A stretch of DNA of 64,000 nt. It comes from Streptomyces sp. HD (GTDB lineage: Bacteria > Actinomycetota > Actinomycetes > Streptomycetales > Streptomycetaceae). This document shows, in pieces, positions 25,397 to 33,451 of this stretch (position 1 is the first letter of the stretch; every line of letters starts with the position of its first letter). Both the position numbers and the translations under genes were made by a program. The stretch lies in the NCBI RefSeq assembly GCF_028369295.1, contig NZ_JAQMYP010000002.1, positions 62,001 through 126,000 on the forward strand, read 5' to 3'. The notes under the pieces are model-generated. The model saw nothing but the letters and a program-made list of their open reading frames with translations, made no database searches and was not told the DNA's origin.

Positions 25397-26467
25397 ATGA
25401 TCAGCGGACGTATCGCATGTCGGAGCATCGCCGTGCTGCTCGCCGGGGCCGCCCTTCTGCCCGTCGGCAACGCCACGGCGGACCCGGTGGACCCCGTACC
25501 CCCGGCTTCCGGGCCGCAGGCCGAGCCCGAGGCCTCGGTTTCCGTGACCAAGGCCGAGCCCGAGGCCTCGGCTTCCGGGACTCAGACCGCCCCCGCGGCT
25601 TCGGCTTCCGGGGCCAAGGCCGACCCTGCCGCCTCGGCTGCCGAGCCGCTGGCGGATCCTGTGCCTCCGGCTGCCGGGCCGCAGGCCTCCGGGCTCGTGC
25701 CCGGCCTCGCCCTGAACAACCTGTTGCCGTTCTGGCAGCAGATGGACACGCCCGACCAGGCGCTGCCGCCGAAGGTGTACAAGCCCAGCAGCGAGGAGGA
25801 CGCCGTCGAGCCGAGGGACGCGCCGGAGGGGGCGTACGACCTCATCGAGGAGGTCGACCCCATCGACGCCCTCGGCGGCGTGAAGTGCAGCGAGGAGACG
25901 GGCCCACGGCAGGCGCAGGTCGAGCGCTGGCTGAAGCGGACGGTGGACGGGGAGCAGTCGGCCGGCGACTGCCGGGCCATCCGTAAATTCCAGAAGAAGC
26001 ACCGGATCAAGCCCGCCATCGGATACGCCGGGCCTGTGACTTGGGCCACCATGCGGCTCGTCACCGCCCAGAAGAACCCGAACGCCGCCAAGAAGTGCCC
26101 GGTGCGGCCGTACCGGGTCGCCTGTGTCGACCTCGACCGGCAGCTGGCCTGGGTGCAAGACAGCAAGGACGTCGTCTTCGGGCCCGTGTTCATCCGCAGC
26201 GGGCGGGAGGGCTACGGGACGCGGACCGGCTGGCACGCGGTCTACTGGCGGCACAAGAACCATGTGTCGACGCTGTACAAGAGCCCCATGCCCTACTCCC
26301 AGTTCTTCAGCGGGGGCCAGGCCTTCCACGGGATCTACGGCAACATCTTCACCCCCGTCGGATCGATGGGCTGCGTCAACATGACCCTGCACGACGCCCG
26401 GCAGCTGTGGCGGGTGCTGAAGAAGGGCGACCGGGTGTACTCGTGGGGGCGCAAGGTGGAGGAGTAG
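25397..26467 (+). CDS. Secreted L,D-transpeptidase (YkuD) with repeat linker
   Basis: This 356-residue protein has a Sec signal peptide (cleavage near NATADP, residue 33) and five to six 11-residue Pro/Ala/Glu repeats (EPEASASGTQT type, about residues 40-95). Next comes a peptidoglycan-binding-like helical segment (RQAQVERWLKRTVDGEQSAG, FQKKHRIKPAIGYAG). The C-terminal YkuD domain shows AFHGIYG (His311) and GSMGCVNM (catalytic Cys326). L,D-transpeptidases make 3-3 cross-links or attach proteins in the peptidoglycan. The repeat linker probably spans the wall. It starts at ATG 25397, with GTG 25391 possible, and is divergent from acpS. Confidence 0.88.
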   Translation: MISGRIACRSIAVLLAGAALLPVGNATADPVDPVPPASGPQAEPEASVSVTKAEPEASASGTQTAPAASASGAKADPAASAAEPLADPVPPAAGPQASGLVPGLALNNLLPFWQQMDTPDQALPPKVYKPSSEEDAVEPRDAPEGAYDLIEEVDPIDALGGVKCSEETGPRQAQVERWLKRTVDGEQSAGDCRAIRKFQKKHRIKPAIGYAGPVTWATMRLVTAQKNPNAAKKCPVRPYRVACVDLDRQLAWVQDSKDVVFGPVFIRSGREGYGTRTGWHAVYWRHKNHVSTLYKSPMPYSQFFSGGQAFHGIYGNIFTPVGSMGCVNMTLHDARQLWRVLKKGDRVYSWGRKVEE

Positions 26468-26539
26468 AACACCGGAGGAGTAGGCCATGGCTCCGGGGGC
26501 GGAGGCGTTGTCGGACCCCTCTGAGACACTGGGGGCGCG

Positions 26540-27706
26540 ATGACAGAAACAGCAGCCCTGCGGACCGCGCCCCTGCGAGCCCGCGCCGAGATCGATCTGG
26601 CCGCCCTGCGGGCCAATGTGCGGACCCTGCGCGCCCGTGCGCGGGGCGCGGCCCTGATGGCCGTCGTGAAGTCGGACGCGTACGGCCACGGGGCGGTGCG
26701 GTGTGCCCGCGCGGCCGTCGAGGCGGGCGCCGACTGGCTGGGCACGGCCACGCCCGAGGAGGCCCTCGTCCTGCGGGCCGCAGGGCTGGACGGCGTACGG
26801 ATCATGTGCTGGCTGTGGACGCCGGGCGGGCCCTGGCGGGAGGCCATCGAGGCCGACCTCGACGTCTCGGTGAGCGGGATGTGGGCCCTGCGTGAGGTCA
26901 GCGACGCCGCCCGGCAGGCCGGCGCCCCCGCGCGCGTGCAGCTCAAGGCCGACACCGGGCTCGGGCGAGGCGGCTGCCAGCCAGGGGAGGACTGGGCCGA
27001 GTTGGTCCGTGAAGCCCTGCTGGCCGAGGCCGAGGGACTGATCCGGATCACCGGACTCTGGTCGCACTTCGCCTGCGCCGACGAGCCGGGGCATCCGTCC
27101 ATCGCCGCCCAGCTCGACCGGTTCCGGGAGATGGTCGGGTACGCCGAGGGCCAGGGCGCGCGGCCCGAGGTGCGGCACATCGCCAACTCGCCCGCCACGC
27201 TCACCCTTCCGGAGAGCCATTTCGACCTGGTGCGCACCGGAATCGCGACCTACGGCATCTCGCCCAGCCCCGAGCTGGGCAGCCCCGCCGACTTCGGGCT
27301 GCGGCCCGTGATGACGCTCTCGGCGTCCGTCGCGCTGGTCAAGCACGTGCCGGGCGGGCACGGCGTCAGTTACGGGCATCGCTACGTCACCCCGGGCGCG
27401 ACCACTCTCGGCCTCGTCCCCCTCGGCTACGCGGACGGCATCCCGCGGCACGCCTCCGGCGCCGGACCCGTCCTGGTCGGCGGCAAGTGGCGGACGGTCG
27501 CGGGGCGGATCGCGATGGACCAGTTCGTCGTCGACCTGGGCGGCGACGAGCCCGAGCCGGGCGCGGAGGCCGTACTGTTCGGGCCCGGCGACCGCGGCGA
27601 GCCCACGGCCGAGGACTGGGCGCAGGCCGCGGGAACCATCGCTTACGAAATCGTCACCCGGATCGGAACGCGCGTTCCGCGCGTCTATAGGGATGCGGCC
27701 ATGTGA
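26540..27706 (+). CDS. alr: Alanine racemase
   Basis: This 388-residue PLP enzyme makes D-alanine for peptidoglycan. The PLP lysine is K44 in VVKSDAYGHGA and the opposing catalytic tyrosine is Y278 in SYGHRY. GYADGIPR and AGRIAMDQFVVDLG are family motifs of the C-terminal beta domain. It sits 72 bp after the L,D-transpeptidase gene and heads the alr-hydrolase-tsaE series. Its last codons and stop are part of a 13-bp tandem array. Confidence 0.96.
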   Translation: MTETAALRTAPLRARAEIDLAALRANVRTLRARARGAALMAVVKSDAYGHGAVRCARAAVEAGADWLGTATPEEALVLRAAGLDGVRIMCWLWTPGGPWREAIEADLDVSVSGMWALREVSDAARQAGAPARVQLKADTGLGRGGCQPGEDWAELVREALLAEAEGLIRITGLWSHFACADEPGHPSIAAQLDRFREMVGYAEGQGARPEVRHIANSPATLTLPESHFDLVRTGIATYGISPSPELGSPADFGLRPVMTLSASVALVKHVPGGHGVSYGHRYVTPGATTLGLVPLGYADGIPRHASGAGPVLVGGKWRTVAGRIAMDQFVVDLGGDEPEPGAEAVLFGPGDRGEPTAEDWAQAAGTIAYEIVTRIGTRVPRVYRDAAM

Positions 27707-27795
27707 TGTGTCCGCACGATGTGTCCATGTGATGCGTCTTCGTGATGCGGCTATGTGATGAGGGCAATGTGATGCGTCTGGCCGAATGCGGTTAT
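27681..27795 (+). repeat. 13/14-bp tandem repeat spanning the alr stop codon
   Basis: About nine consecutive units of 13-14 bp (gcggctatgtgat type) run from the last alr codons into the 3' flank. The TGA stop (27704-27706) is the TGA of the unit at 27695-27707. Most later units keep an ATGTGAT core. It is one of the nine stop-anchored arrays and the clearest short-unit one. Confidence 0.8.
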
Positions 27796-27835
27796 GTGAA
27801 CGGGTAACGAGACGGGTAACCCGTAGCGGGCAACG

Positions 27836-27925
27836 CAACGAACCACCGAGCCACCAACGAACCACCGAGCCACCACCGAAGCACCACCGAAGCACTGGAA
27901 CCGGCACTACCGAGCAGCACCGAGC
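27836..27925 (+). repeat. ACCACCGA-rich degenerate repeats in the hydrolase leader
   Basis: Degenerate repeats of ACGAACCACCGAGCC and CACCGAAGCACC type occupy the 5' leader of the hydrolase gene, ending about 10 bp before its ribosome site. They are C/A-rich on the + strand, in contrast to the GA-rich array at 8422. No function is evident. Confidence 0.6.
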
Positions 27926-27950
27926 ATTACCCAGCGAAGAGGAGCGGTAC

Positions 27951-29192
27951 GTGAGCGAGAGCAGCGCGGAGGCCGTCGCGGCCGTCGCCTCCGCCACGGG
28001 GGCGGCCGCGAACTGGCGCAGGGCCACCGGCTTCGCCGGTGCGGCGATAGGCGTGATCGCGGCGGGGGCGGCCGCGGGCGTCGCCATAGAGCGGATGACC
28101 GTGGGCCGCGGCATGCGGCAGAAGGCCCGCCTCGCCCTGGACTCGGCCGGACCGTACGGCTCGCTGCGCGGCACGCCCGGCAAGGCGTACGCCGACGACG
28201 GCACCGAGCTGTACTACGAGGTCGACGACATCGACCCCGAGGCCGCTCCCGCCCTCACCCCGCGCCGACGACGGCTCTTCGGCCGCAAGGCGCCGGCCCC
28301 CGTCACCGTCGTCTTCAGCCACGGTTACTGCCTCAACCAGGACTCCTGGCACTTCCAGCGTGCCGCGCTCAGGGGCGTCGTCCGCACCGTGCACTGGGAC
28401 CAGCGCAGCCATGGCCGGTCCGGGCGGGGCGTCGCGCAGACGCAGGAGGACCGGCACGTCGACATCGAGCAGCTCGGGCGCGACCTGAAGGCCGTCATCG
28501 ACGCGGCCGCGCCCGAGGGACCGCTCGTGCTGGTCGGGCACTCCATGGGCGGGATGACCGTCATGGCGCTGGCCGACCAGTTCCCGGAGCTGATCGGCGA
28601 CCGGGTCGTCGCCACCGCCCTCGTCGGTACGTCGTCCGGGAAGCTCGGCGAAGTCAACTTCGGGCTGCCCGTCGCAGGGGTGAACGCGGTGCGGCGGGTG
28701 CTGCCGGGTGTGCTCAAGGCGCTGGGGCAGCGGGCCGAGCTGGTGGAGCGGGGGCGCCGGGCCACCGCCGACCTGTTCGCGGGGATCATCAAGCGGTACT
28801 CGTTCTCGTCCCGGGACGTCGACCCGGCCGTCGCCCGGTTCGCCGAGCGGATGATCGAGGGGACGCCGATCGACGTCGTCGCGGAGTTCTACCCGGCCTT
28901 CGTCGACCACGACAAGACCGAGGCGCTCGCCCACTTCACCGACATGCCGGTGCTCGTGCTGGCCGGGGTGGGCGACCTCGTCACGCCCAGCGAGCACAGT
29001 GAGGCCATCGCCGACCTGCTGCCGGACGCCGAGCTGGTGCTCGTGCCGGACGCCGGGCACCTGGTGATGCTGGAGCACCCCGAAGTGGTCACCGACCGGC
29101 TGGCCGACCTGCTCACCCGGGCGGGTGCCGTGCCGGCAGGGGCTACCGTAAGTGGCTATGGAAGCACCAGCAGCACCGCACAACGCGGGTGA
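27951..29192 (+). CDS. Alpha/beta hydrolase with N-terminal membrane segment
   Basis: This protein of about 413 residues starts at GTG 27951 after GAAGAGGAG (27935-27943). An Ala/Gly-rich hydrophobic segment (about residues 23-46) could anchor it in the membrane. The hydrolase domain follows: FSHGYCLNQDSWHFQ oxyanion region, WDQRSHGRSGRG, nucleophile elbow GHSMGGM, acidic residue in AGVGDLVTPSEH and catalytic His in PDAGHLVMLEHP. The triad looks complete. It is conserved between alr and tsaE in Streptomyces. The substrate is unknown. Its 3' end overlaps tsaE by about 35 bp. Confidence 0.85.
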   Translation: MSESSAEAVAAVASATGAAANWRRATGFAGAAIGVIAAGAAAGVAIERMTVGRGMRQKARLALDSAGPYGSLRGTPGKAYADDGTELYYEVDDIDPEAAPALTPRRRRLFGRKAPAPVTVVFSHGYCLNQDSWHFQRAALRGVVRTVHWDQRSHGRSGRGVAQTQEDRHVDIEQLGRDLKAVIDAAAPEGPLVLVGHSMGGMTVMALADQFPELIGDRVVATALVGTSSGKLGEVNFGLPVAGVNAVRRVLPGVLKALGQRAELVERGRRATADLFAGIIKRYSFSSRDVDPAVARFAERMIEGTPIDVVAEFYPAFVDHDKTEALAHFTDMPVLVLAGVGDLVTPSEHSEAIADLLPDAELVLVPDAGHLVMLEHPEVVTDRLADLLTRAGAVPAGATVSGYGSTSSTAQRG

Positions 29193-29670
29193 CATCGAGC
29201 TCACCGTCACTTCTCCCGACCAGATGCGGGAACTGGGCCGCCGCCTCGCCAAGCTGCTGCGCGCCGGCGACCTCCTGATGCTCAGCGGGGAGCTCGGCGC
29301 GGGCAAGACGACGCTGACGCGGGGGCTCGGCGAGGGCATGGGGGTCAGAGGTGCGGTCACGTCGCCGACCTTCGTGATCGCCCGTGTGCACCCCTCCCTC
29401 GGGGACGGGCCGCCACTCGTGCACGTCGACGCGTACCGGCTGTCCGGCGGCCTGGACGAGATGGAGGACCTCGATCTGGACGTCTCGCTGCCCGAGTCGG
29501 TGATCGTCGTGGAGTGGGGCGAGGGCAAGGTCGAGGAGCTGACCGAGCAGCGGTTGCAGGTCGTGATCCATCGGGCCGTCGGGGACACGACGGACGAGGT
29601 GCGGCATGTGACGGTCACCGGGCTGGGGGAGCGGTGGGCGGCCGTGGATCTGAGTGTGCTGTCCGCCTGA
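29158..29670 (+). CDS. tsaE: tRNA t6A biosynthesis ATPase TsaE
   Basis: This 170-residue ATPase binds the TsaB-TsaD complex and is needed for cycling during N6-threonylcarbamoyladenosine (t6A37) formation on tRNA. The P-loop is GELGAGKTTLTRGLG, followed by the family motifs SPTFVIARVH, HVDAYRLSG and VVEWGEG. ATG 29158 was chosen; GTG 29152 would add two residues. It overlaps the hydrolase gene, and the other t6A genes tsaB, rimI and tsaD lie 1.2 kb downstream. Confidence 0.93.
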   Translation: MEAPAAPHNAGDIELTVTSPDQMRELGRRLAKLLRAGDLLMLSGELGAGKTTLTRGLGEGMGVRGAVTSPTFVIARVHPSLGDGPPLVHVDAYRLSGGLDEMEDLDLDVSLPESVIVVEWGEGKVEELTEQRLQVVIHRAVGDTTDEVRHVTVTGLGERWAAVDLSVLSA

Positions 29671-29755
29671 GCGGCACCGGTGAACATTCCGACAAGACGT
29701 CGGCAAAATGTTGCATTCGCGGTCTTGCGCGTGGTCACATGGTAGCCAGTCCGTG

Positions 29756-29771
29756 GTTAGGTCTACCTAAC
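29756..29771. promoter_or_regulatory. Perfect palindrome GTTAGGT-CT-ACCTAAC
   Basis: A perfect 7-bp inverted repeat with a 2-bp spacer sits 20 bp before the ribosome site of the small gene at 29802. The half-sites look like those of the IdeR/DmdR iron box, but the spacing is five bases too short. It may be an operator. Confidence 0.45.
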
Positions 29772-29801
29772 TACGTCCGCCCCCGGCCCCAGGAGGCGTC
29801 C

Positions 29802-29996
29802 ATGTCGGCATCGGAGAAGTCCGAGACGAAGGCTTCGCGGAGCGAGGTCCGGCCGCGGTCGTATGCGCCGGTCGCCGGGGTGTCGATGCGTGATCTGTTG
29901 GCTGCCGGTGTTGCTGCGAGCGTGATCTCCACTCCGCCGCGGGAGCCGGATGCCGGCGCCGGGCAGTCGGTGGAGAGGCATCGCGAGGCGGCGTGA
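29802..29996 (+). CDS. Small 64-residue protein of unknown function
   Basis: This short gene has an ideal AGGAGG (29791-29796) five bases before ATG 29802. The product is hydrophilic at both ends (Lys/Ser/Glu-rich start, Pro/Glu/Arg-rich end) with a central VAGVSMRDLLAAGVAASVIS segment and then a TPP motif. I recall similar short proteins in other Streptomyces but no assigned function. It might be a peptide precursor or a small regulator; no modifying enzyme is adjacent. The palindrome upstream suggests its own regulation. The stop codon starts a 17-bp tandem array. Confidence 0.65.
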   Translation: MSASEKSETKASRSEVRPRSYAPVAGVSMRDLLAAGVAASVISTPPREPDAGAGQSVERHREAA

Positions 29997-30045
29997 GCCG
30001 AGAGGTGGCGTGAGCTGAGAGGTGGCGTGAGCCGAGAGGCGGCGT
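29991..30045 (+). repeat. 17-bp tandem repeat starting at a stop codon
   Basis: Three nearly identical 17-bp units (gcgtgagccgagaggtg type) at 29991, 30008 and 30025 are followed by a partial fourth. The first unit contains the TGA of the small gene (29994-29996). Confidence 0.85.
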
Positions 30046-30061
30046 GAGCGTCGTCGGTCGG

Positions 30062-30242
30062 CTGCTGCGCCGTTGTGGCTGGTCGCGCAGTTCCCCGCGC
30101 CCCTTGGGGACGCTGTCGAACCGTCCGCTCACACGCCCCTTGGGGACGCTGTCGAACCGTCCGCTCACACGCCCCTTGGGGACGCTGTCGAACCGTCCGC
30201 TCATGCGCCCCTTGGGGACGCTGTCGAACCGTCCGCTCAGGG
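30062..30242 (-). repeat. 36-bp repeat x4 joined to a common Streptomyces intergenic element
   Basis: Four almost exact 36-bp units start at 30099, 30135, 30171 and 30207; each holds CCCCTTGGGG. The flank 30062-30098, read on the minus strand, is the familiar Streptomyces intergenic sequence with CGGGGAACTGCGCGACCAGC. The unit nearest the minus-strand gene includes its stop (TCA at 30237-30239). Units are multiples of three bases and read SGRFDSVPKGRV on the minus strand, beyond the stop. There are no spacers, so this is not a CRISPR. Confidence 0.85.
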
Positions 30243-30800
30243 GATTACCGCTACCGCTCTGCCGATCGTCGCGAAGTCCCACATCGCCGTGCCGTCCGGT
30301 CGGGACTCGCGGATGCCGCCGGTTTTCACCGACGGGTTGGGTGGGAGCGTCGAGCCGTCCACGGCTGCGCTGAAGCCGATGGTGACGCCCTCGACGCTGG
30401 TGAAGCGGACTACGTGTTCGACGGGGGCGCCGTCGCTTCCGGTGATCGTGTTGGAGCGGGACGTGACCGCGTAGACGCCCGGCGCCGGGTCGACCGATCC
30501 GGGGGTCACGCGGAACGTGCGCTTGACCGTGTCGCCCTCGCCGACCAGCCACACCCGGTCCCCGCCCATCGAGTACACGACCCGCACCCCCGTACCGGAC
30601 CCGGCGGGCAGCGCGGCCGACTCCTTGCCGGCGCGGGGTTTCTTGGCGGCGTTCACCGCGGGTGAGTCGCTCCTGCGGGGCGCGGACAGGTCGGCCGGGG
30701 CGGTCGCCGAGGCCTGGTAGCCGAGGAAGCCGACCGTCGCGAGGGCCGCCACGGTCAGTGTCGCCACGAATCCGGAGCTGCTGCCTGCCACCCTCGTCAC
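30237..30800 (-). CDS. Secreted or anchored L,D-transpeptidase-like protein lacking the catalytic Cys
   Basis: This 187-residue protein has one N-terminal hydrophobic segment (about residues 10-32, signal anchor or signal peptide), then a Lys/Ala/Pro spacer and a domain of about 125 residues. The domain order VVYSMGGDRVWLV, TPGVYAVTSR-like strand, HVVRFTSVEGVTIGF and TGGIRESRPDGTAMWDF resembles the YkuD fold. The HGT and S-x-G-C-x-R catalytic signature is replaced and no cysteine is present, so it is probably non-enzymatic. This assignment is inferred from pattern only. Confidence 0.65.
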   Translation of the reverse strand: MTRVAGSSSGFVATLTVAALATVGFLGYQASATAPADLSAPRRSDSPAVNAAKKPRAGKESAALPAGSGTGVRVVYSMGGDRVWLVGEGDTVKRTFRVTPGSVDPAPGVYAVTSRSNTITGSDGAPVEHVVRFTSVEGVTIGFSAAVDGSTLPPNPSVKTGGIRESRPDGTAMWDFATIGRAVAVIP

Positions 30801-30916
30801 CTCCGCGTTCGCGTCGTATGTCTTGATCTACGTACTGATCCAGGCCGACCGTAGCAGTCGTCAAGCGCCCGACCGGGGCGGCGCTTCCTGCGCTCCGGGC
30901 GCCGTAGGCTGTTTGC

Positions 30917-31573
30917 GTGCTCTTGCTCGCTCTGGATACCGCCACCCCCGCCGTCACCGTCGCGCTGCACGACGGTACGGACGTCATCGCCTCGTCGAGC
31001 CAGGTGGACGCGCGCCGGCACGGCGAGCTGCTGCTGCCGGCCGTCGACCGGGTCCTCGCCGAGGCCGACGTGAAACTCGATGCCGTCACCGGCATCGTCG
31101 TAGGCATCGGACCCGGCCCCTACACCGGGCTGCGCGTCGGTCTCATGACCGCCGACACCTTCGGGCTCGTCCTCGGCGTCCCCGTGCACGGCGTGTGCAC
31201 GCTGGACGGACTCGCCTACGCCGCCGACATCGAGAAGGGCCCCTTCGTCGTCGCGACCGACGCCCGCCGCAAGGAGGTCTACTGGGCGCGGTACGCCGAC
31301 TCCCGCACCCGGCTGACCGACCCGGCCGTCGACCGTCCCGCCGACATCGCGGAGCAGGTCGCCGGGCTGCCCGCCGTCGGCGCGGGCGCGCTGCTCTACC
31401 CCGACACCTTCCCCAGAGCCCATGAGCCCGAGCACGTCTCGGCGGCGGCGCTCGCGGCGCTGGCCGCCGAGCGGCTGGCGGCGGGGGAGGAACTGCCCGC
31501 GCCCCGGCCGCTGTATCTGCGCCGGCCCGACGCCCAGGTCCCCAAGAACTACAAGGTGGTCACCCCCAAGTGA
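30917..31573 (+). CDS. tsaB: tRNA t6A biosynthesis protein TsaB
   Basis: This 218-residue protein is the ASKHA-fold partner that scaffolds TsaD in t6A synthesis. GTG 30917 begins VLLLALDTATPAVTVALHDG; the family motif GPGPYTGLRVGLMTADTFG follows near residue 70 and DARRKEVYWARY near residue 115. It overlaps the rimI start by four bases (GTGA). Confidence 0.94.
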   Translation: MLLLALDTATPAVTVALHDGTDVIASSSQVDARRHGELLLPAVDRVLAEADVKLDAVTGIVVGIGPGPYTGLRVGLMTADTFGLVLGVPVHGVCTLDGLAYAADIEKGPFVVATDARRKEVYWARYADSRTRLTDPAVDRPADIAEQVAGLPAVGAGALLYPDTFPRAHEPEHVSAAALAALAAERLAAGEELPAPRPLYLRRPDAQVPKNYKVVTPK

Positions 31574-32097
31574 CACAGGTGACAGCGGTGTTGCGCGAGA
31601 TGCGCTGGTGGGACATCGACCGCGTACTGGAACTGGAGAAGGACCTCTTCCCCGAGGACGCCTGGTCCCGGGGCATGTTCTGGTCCGAGCTGGCCCACTC
31701 GCGCGGGCCCGAGGCGACCCGGCGCTATCTCGTGGCCGAGGACGGCGAACGGCTCGTGGGCTACGCCGGACTCGCCTCCGCCGGGGACCTGGCCGACATC
31801 CAGACCATCGCCGTCGCCCGCGACCACTGGGGGACCGGGCTCGGCGCGAACCTGCTCACCGAACTGCTGCGCGCCGCGACCGACTTCGAGTGCGCCGAAG
31901 TGATGCTGGAGTGCCGGGTGGACAACGTCCGCGCGCAGAAGCTGTACGAGCGCTTCGGCTTCGAGGGCATCGGCTTCCGGCGCGGCTACTACCAGCCGGG
32001 GAACGTGGACGCCCTGGTGATGCGACTGACCACGAAATCCAACAGCGGCACCGCCGCGGGTTCACCTTCCGTACAAGGATCCGAGACCAATGACTGA
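31570..32097 (+). CDS. rimI: Ribosomal-protein-alanine N-acetyltransferase
   Basis: This 175-residue GNAT protein is placed, as in most bacteria, between tsaB and tsaD. RimI acetylates the N-terminus of ribosomal protein S18 and, in actinobacteria, possibly others. The acetyl-CoA loop is [17 protein letters not shown] and the conserved Tyr region [31 protein letters not shown] 25-residue Ser/Thr-rich tail follows. GTG 31570 overlaps the tsaB stop; GTG 31579 is also possible. Confidence 0.93.
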   Translation: MTQVTAVLREMRWWDIDRVLELEKDLFPEDAWSRGMFWSELAHSRGPEATRRYLVAEDGERLVGYAGLASAGDLADIQTIAVARDHWGTGLGANLLTELLRAATDFECAEVMLECRVDNVRAQKLYERFGFEGIGFRRGYYQPGNVDALVMRLTTKSNSGTAAGSPSVQGSETND

Positions 32098-33196
32098 CTC
32101 GCGGGACGAACCCCTCGTCCTCGGCATCGAGACCTCCTGTGACGAGACCGGCGTCGGCATCGTCCGCGGCACCACCCTGCTCGCCGACGCCGTCGCCTCC
32201 AGCGTCGACGAGCACGCCCGCTTCGGCGGCGTCGTGCCGGAGGTCGCCTCACGGGCCCATCTGGAGGCGATGGTCCCGACCATCGACCGCGCGCTGAAGG
32301 AAGCGGGGGTGAGCGCGAGGGACCTGGACGGCATCGCGGTGACCGCCGGTCCGGGACTCGCGGGCGCGCTGCTGGTCGGCGTATCGGCGGCGAAGGCGTA
32401 CGCCTACGCGCTCGGCAAGCCGCTCTACGGCGTCAACCACCTCGCCTCGCACATCTGTGTGGACCAGCTGGAGCACGGGGCGCTGCCGGAGCCGACGATG
32501 GCGCTGCTGGTGAGCGGCGGCCACTCGTCGCTGCTGCTGTCGACCGACATCACCTCGGACGTACGGCCGCTCGGCGCGACCATCGACGACGCGGCCGGCG
32601 AGGCCTTCGACAAGATCGCCCGGGTGCTGAACCTCGGCTTCCCCGGCGGCCCGGTCATCGACCGCTACGCCCGTGAGGGCGACCCGGACGCCATCGCCTT
32701 CCCGCGCGGACTGACCGGCCCGCGCGACCCGGCGTACGACTTCTCCTTCTCGGGGCTGAAGACGGCGGTGGCCCGCTGGATCGAGGCCAAGCGGGCCGCG
32801 GGCGAGGAGGTGCCGGTGCGTGATGTGGCGGCCTCCTTCCAGGAGGCGGTCGTCGACGTGCTGACCCGCAAGGCCGTCCGGGCCTGCAAGGACGAGGGCG
32901 TCGACCACCTGATGATCGGCGGCGGCGTGGCCGCCAACACCCGGCTGCGGGCGATGGCTCAGGAGCGCTGCGAGGCGGCCGGTATCCGACTGCGGGTGCC
33001 CCGGCCGAAGTTGTGCACGGACAACGGCGCGATGGTGGCGGCGCTGGGCGCGGAGATGGTGGCGCGCAACCGGGCCGCGTCCAGCTGGGACCTGTCGGCG
33101 GACTCCTCGCTGCCGGTGACGGATCCGCATGTGCCGGGCACCGGCCACTCCCACGACCATGTGCACGAGGTCAGCAAGGAGAACCTCTACTCGTGA
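32090..33196 (+). CDS. tsaD: tRNA N6-threonylcarbamoyltransferase TsaD
   Basis: This 368-residue ASKHA enzyme transfers the threonylcarbamoyl group to A37 of tRNAs that read ANN codons. The start [15 protein letters not shown], metal site [18 protein letters not shown], the [22 protein letters not shown] stretch and [11 protein letters not shown] are all present. A His-rich tail (HSHDHVHE) follows the usual C-terminus. ATG 32090 overlaps rimI by eight bases. Confidence 0.96.
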   Translation: MTDSRDEPLVLGIETSCDETGVGIVRGTTLLADAVASSVDEHARFGGVVPEVASRAHLEAMVPTIDRALKEAGVSARDLDGIAVTAGPGLAGALLVGVSAAKAYAYALGKPLYGVNHLASHICVDQLEHGALPEPTMALLVSGGHSSLLLSTDITSDVRPLGATIDDAAGEAFDKIARVLNLGFPGGPVIDRYAREGDPDAIAFPRGLTGPRDPAYDFSFSGLKTAVARWIEAKRAAGEEVPVRDVAASFQEAVVDVLTRKAVRACKDEGVDHLMIGGGVAANTRLRAMAQERCEAAGIRLRVPRPKLCTDNGAMVAALGAEMVARNRAASSWDLSADSSLPVTDPHVPGTGHSHDHVHEVSKENLYS

Positions 33197-33444
33197 CGGT
33201 CGCGCTGATGTGGGAGGCGCGGGCGGTGCCCGGGCGCGGGGAGGAACTGCTCGCCTGGGCCCGGGCGCAGGAGCTGGCGGTACGGCCCCTGCGGCGCGAG
33301 ACGTTGCGGGCGCCGCAGGACCGGGTGCTCGTCATCACCTGGTGGGATGCGCCGTACGATGCCGAGCTCCCCGAACTGCCCGAGCCGGGGGCGGGGTTGG
33401 TGGCTCGGGCAGTACATCGATGGCGGTTCGAGTCGGTGGACTGA
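33193..33444 (+). CDS. Small hypothetical protein coupled to tsaD
   Basis: This 83-residue protein starts at GTG 33193, overlapping the tsaD stop (GTGA). It reads [20 protein letters not shown] and later [17 protein letters not shown] and [13 protein letters not shown]. The strand-helix-strand pattern could be a small ferredoxin-like fold, as in the antibiotic-biosynthesis-monooxygenase (ABM) group, but no signature confirms it. The function is unknown. Confidence 0.7.
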   Translation: MTVALMWEARAVPGRGEELLAWARAQELAVRPLRRETLRAPQDRVLVITWWDAPYDAELPELPEPGAGLVARAVHRWRFESVD

Positions 33445-33451
33445 CGGGCGG

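Noticed and set aside
29756..29771. Iron box for DmdR1/IdeR
   Set aside because: Half-sites match but the centre is five bases too short for the 19-bp consensus, so it is kept only as an unnamed palindrome.
30099..30242. 36-bp repeats as a possible CRISPR array
   Set aside because: Units follow directly without spacers, and there is no cas gene in the window.
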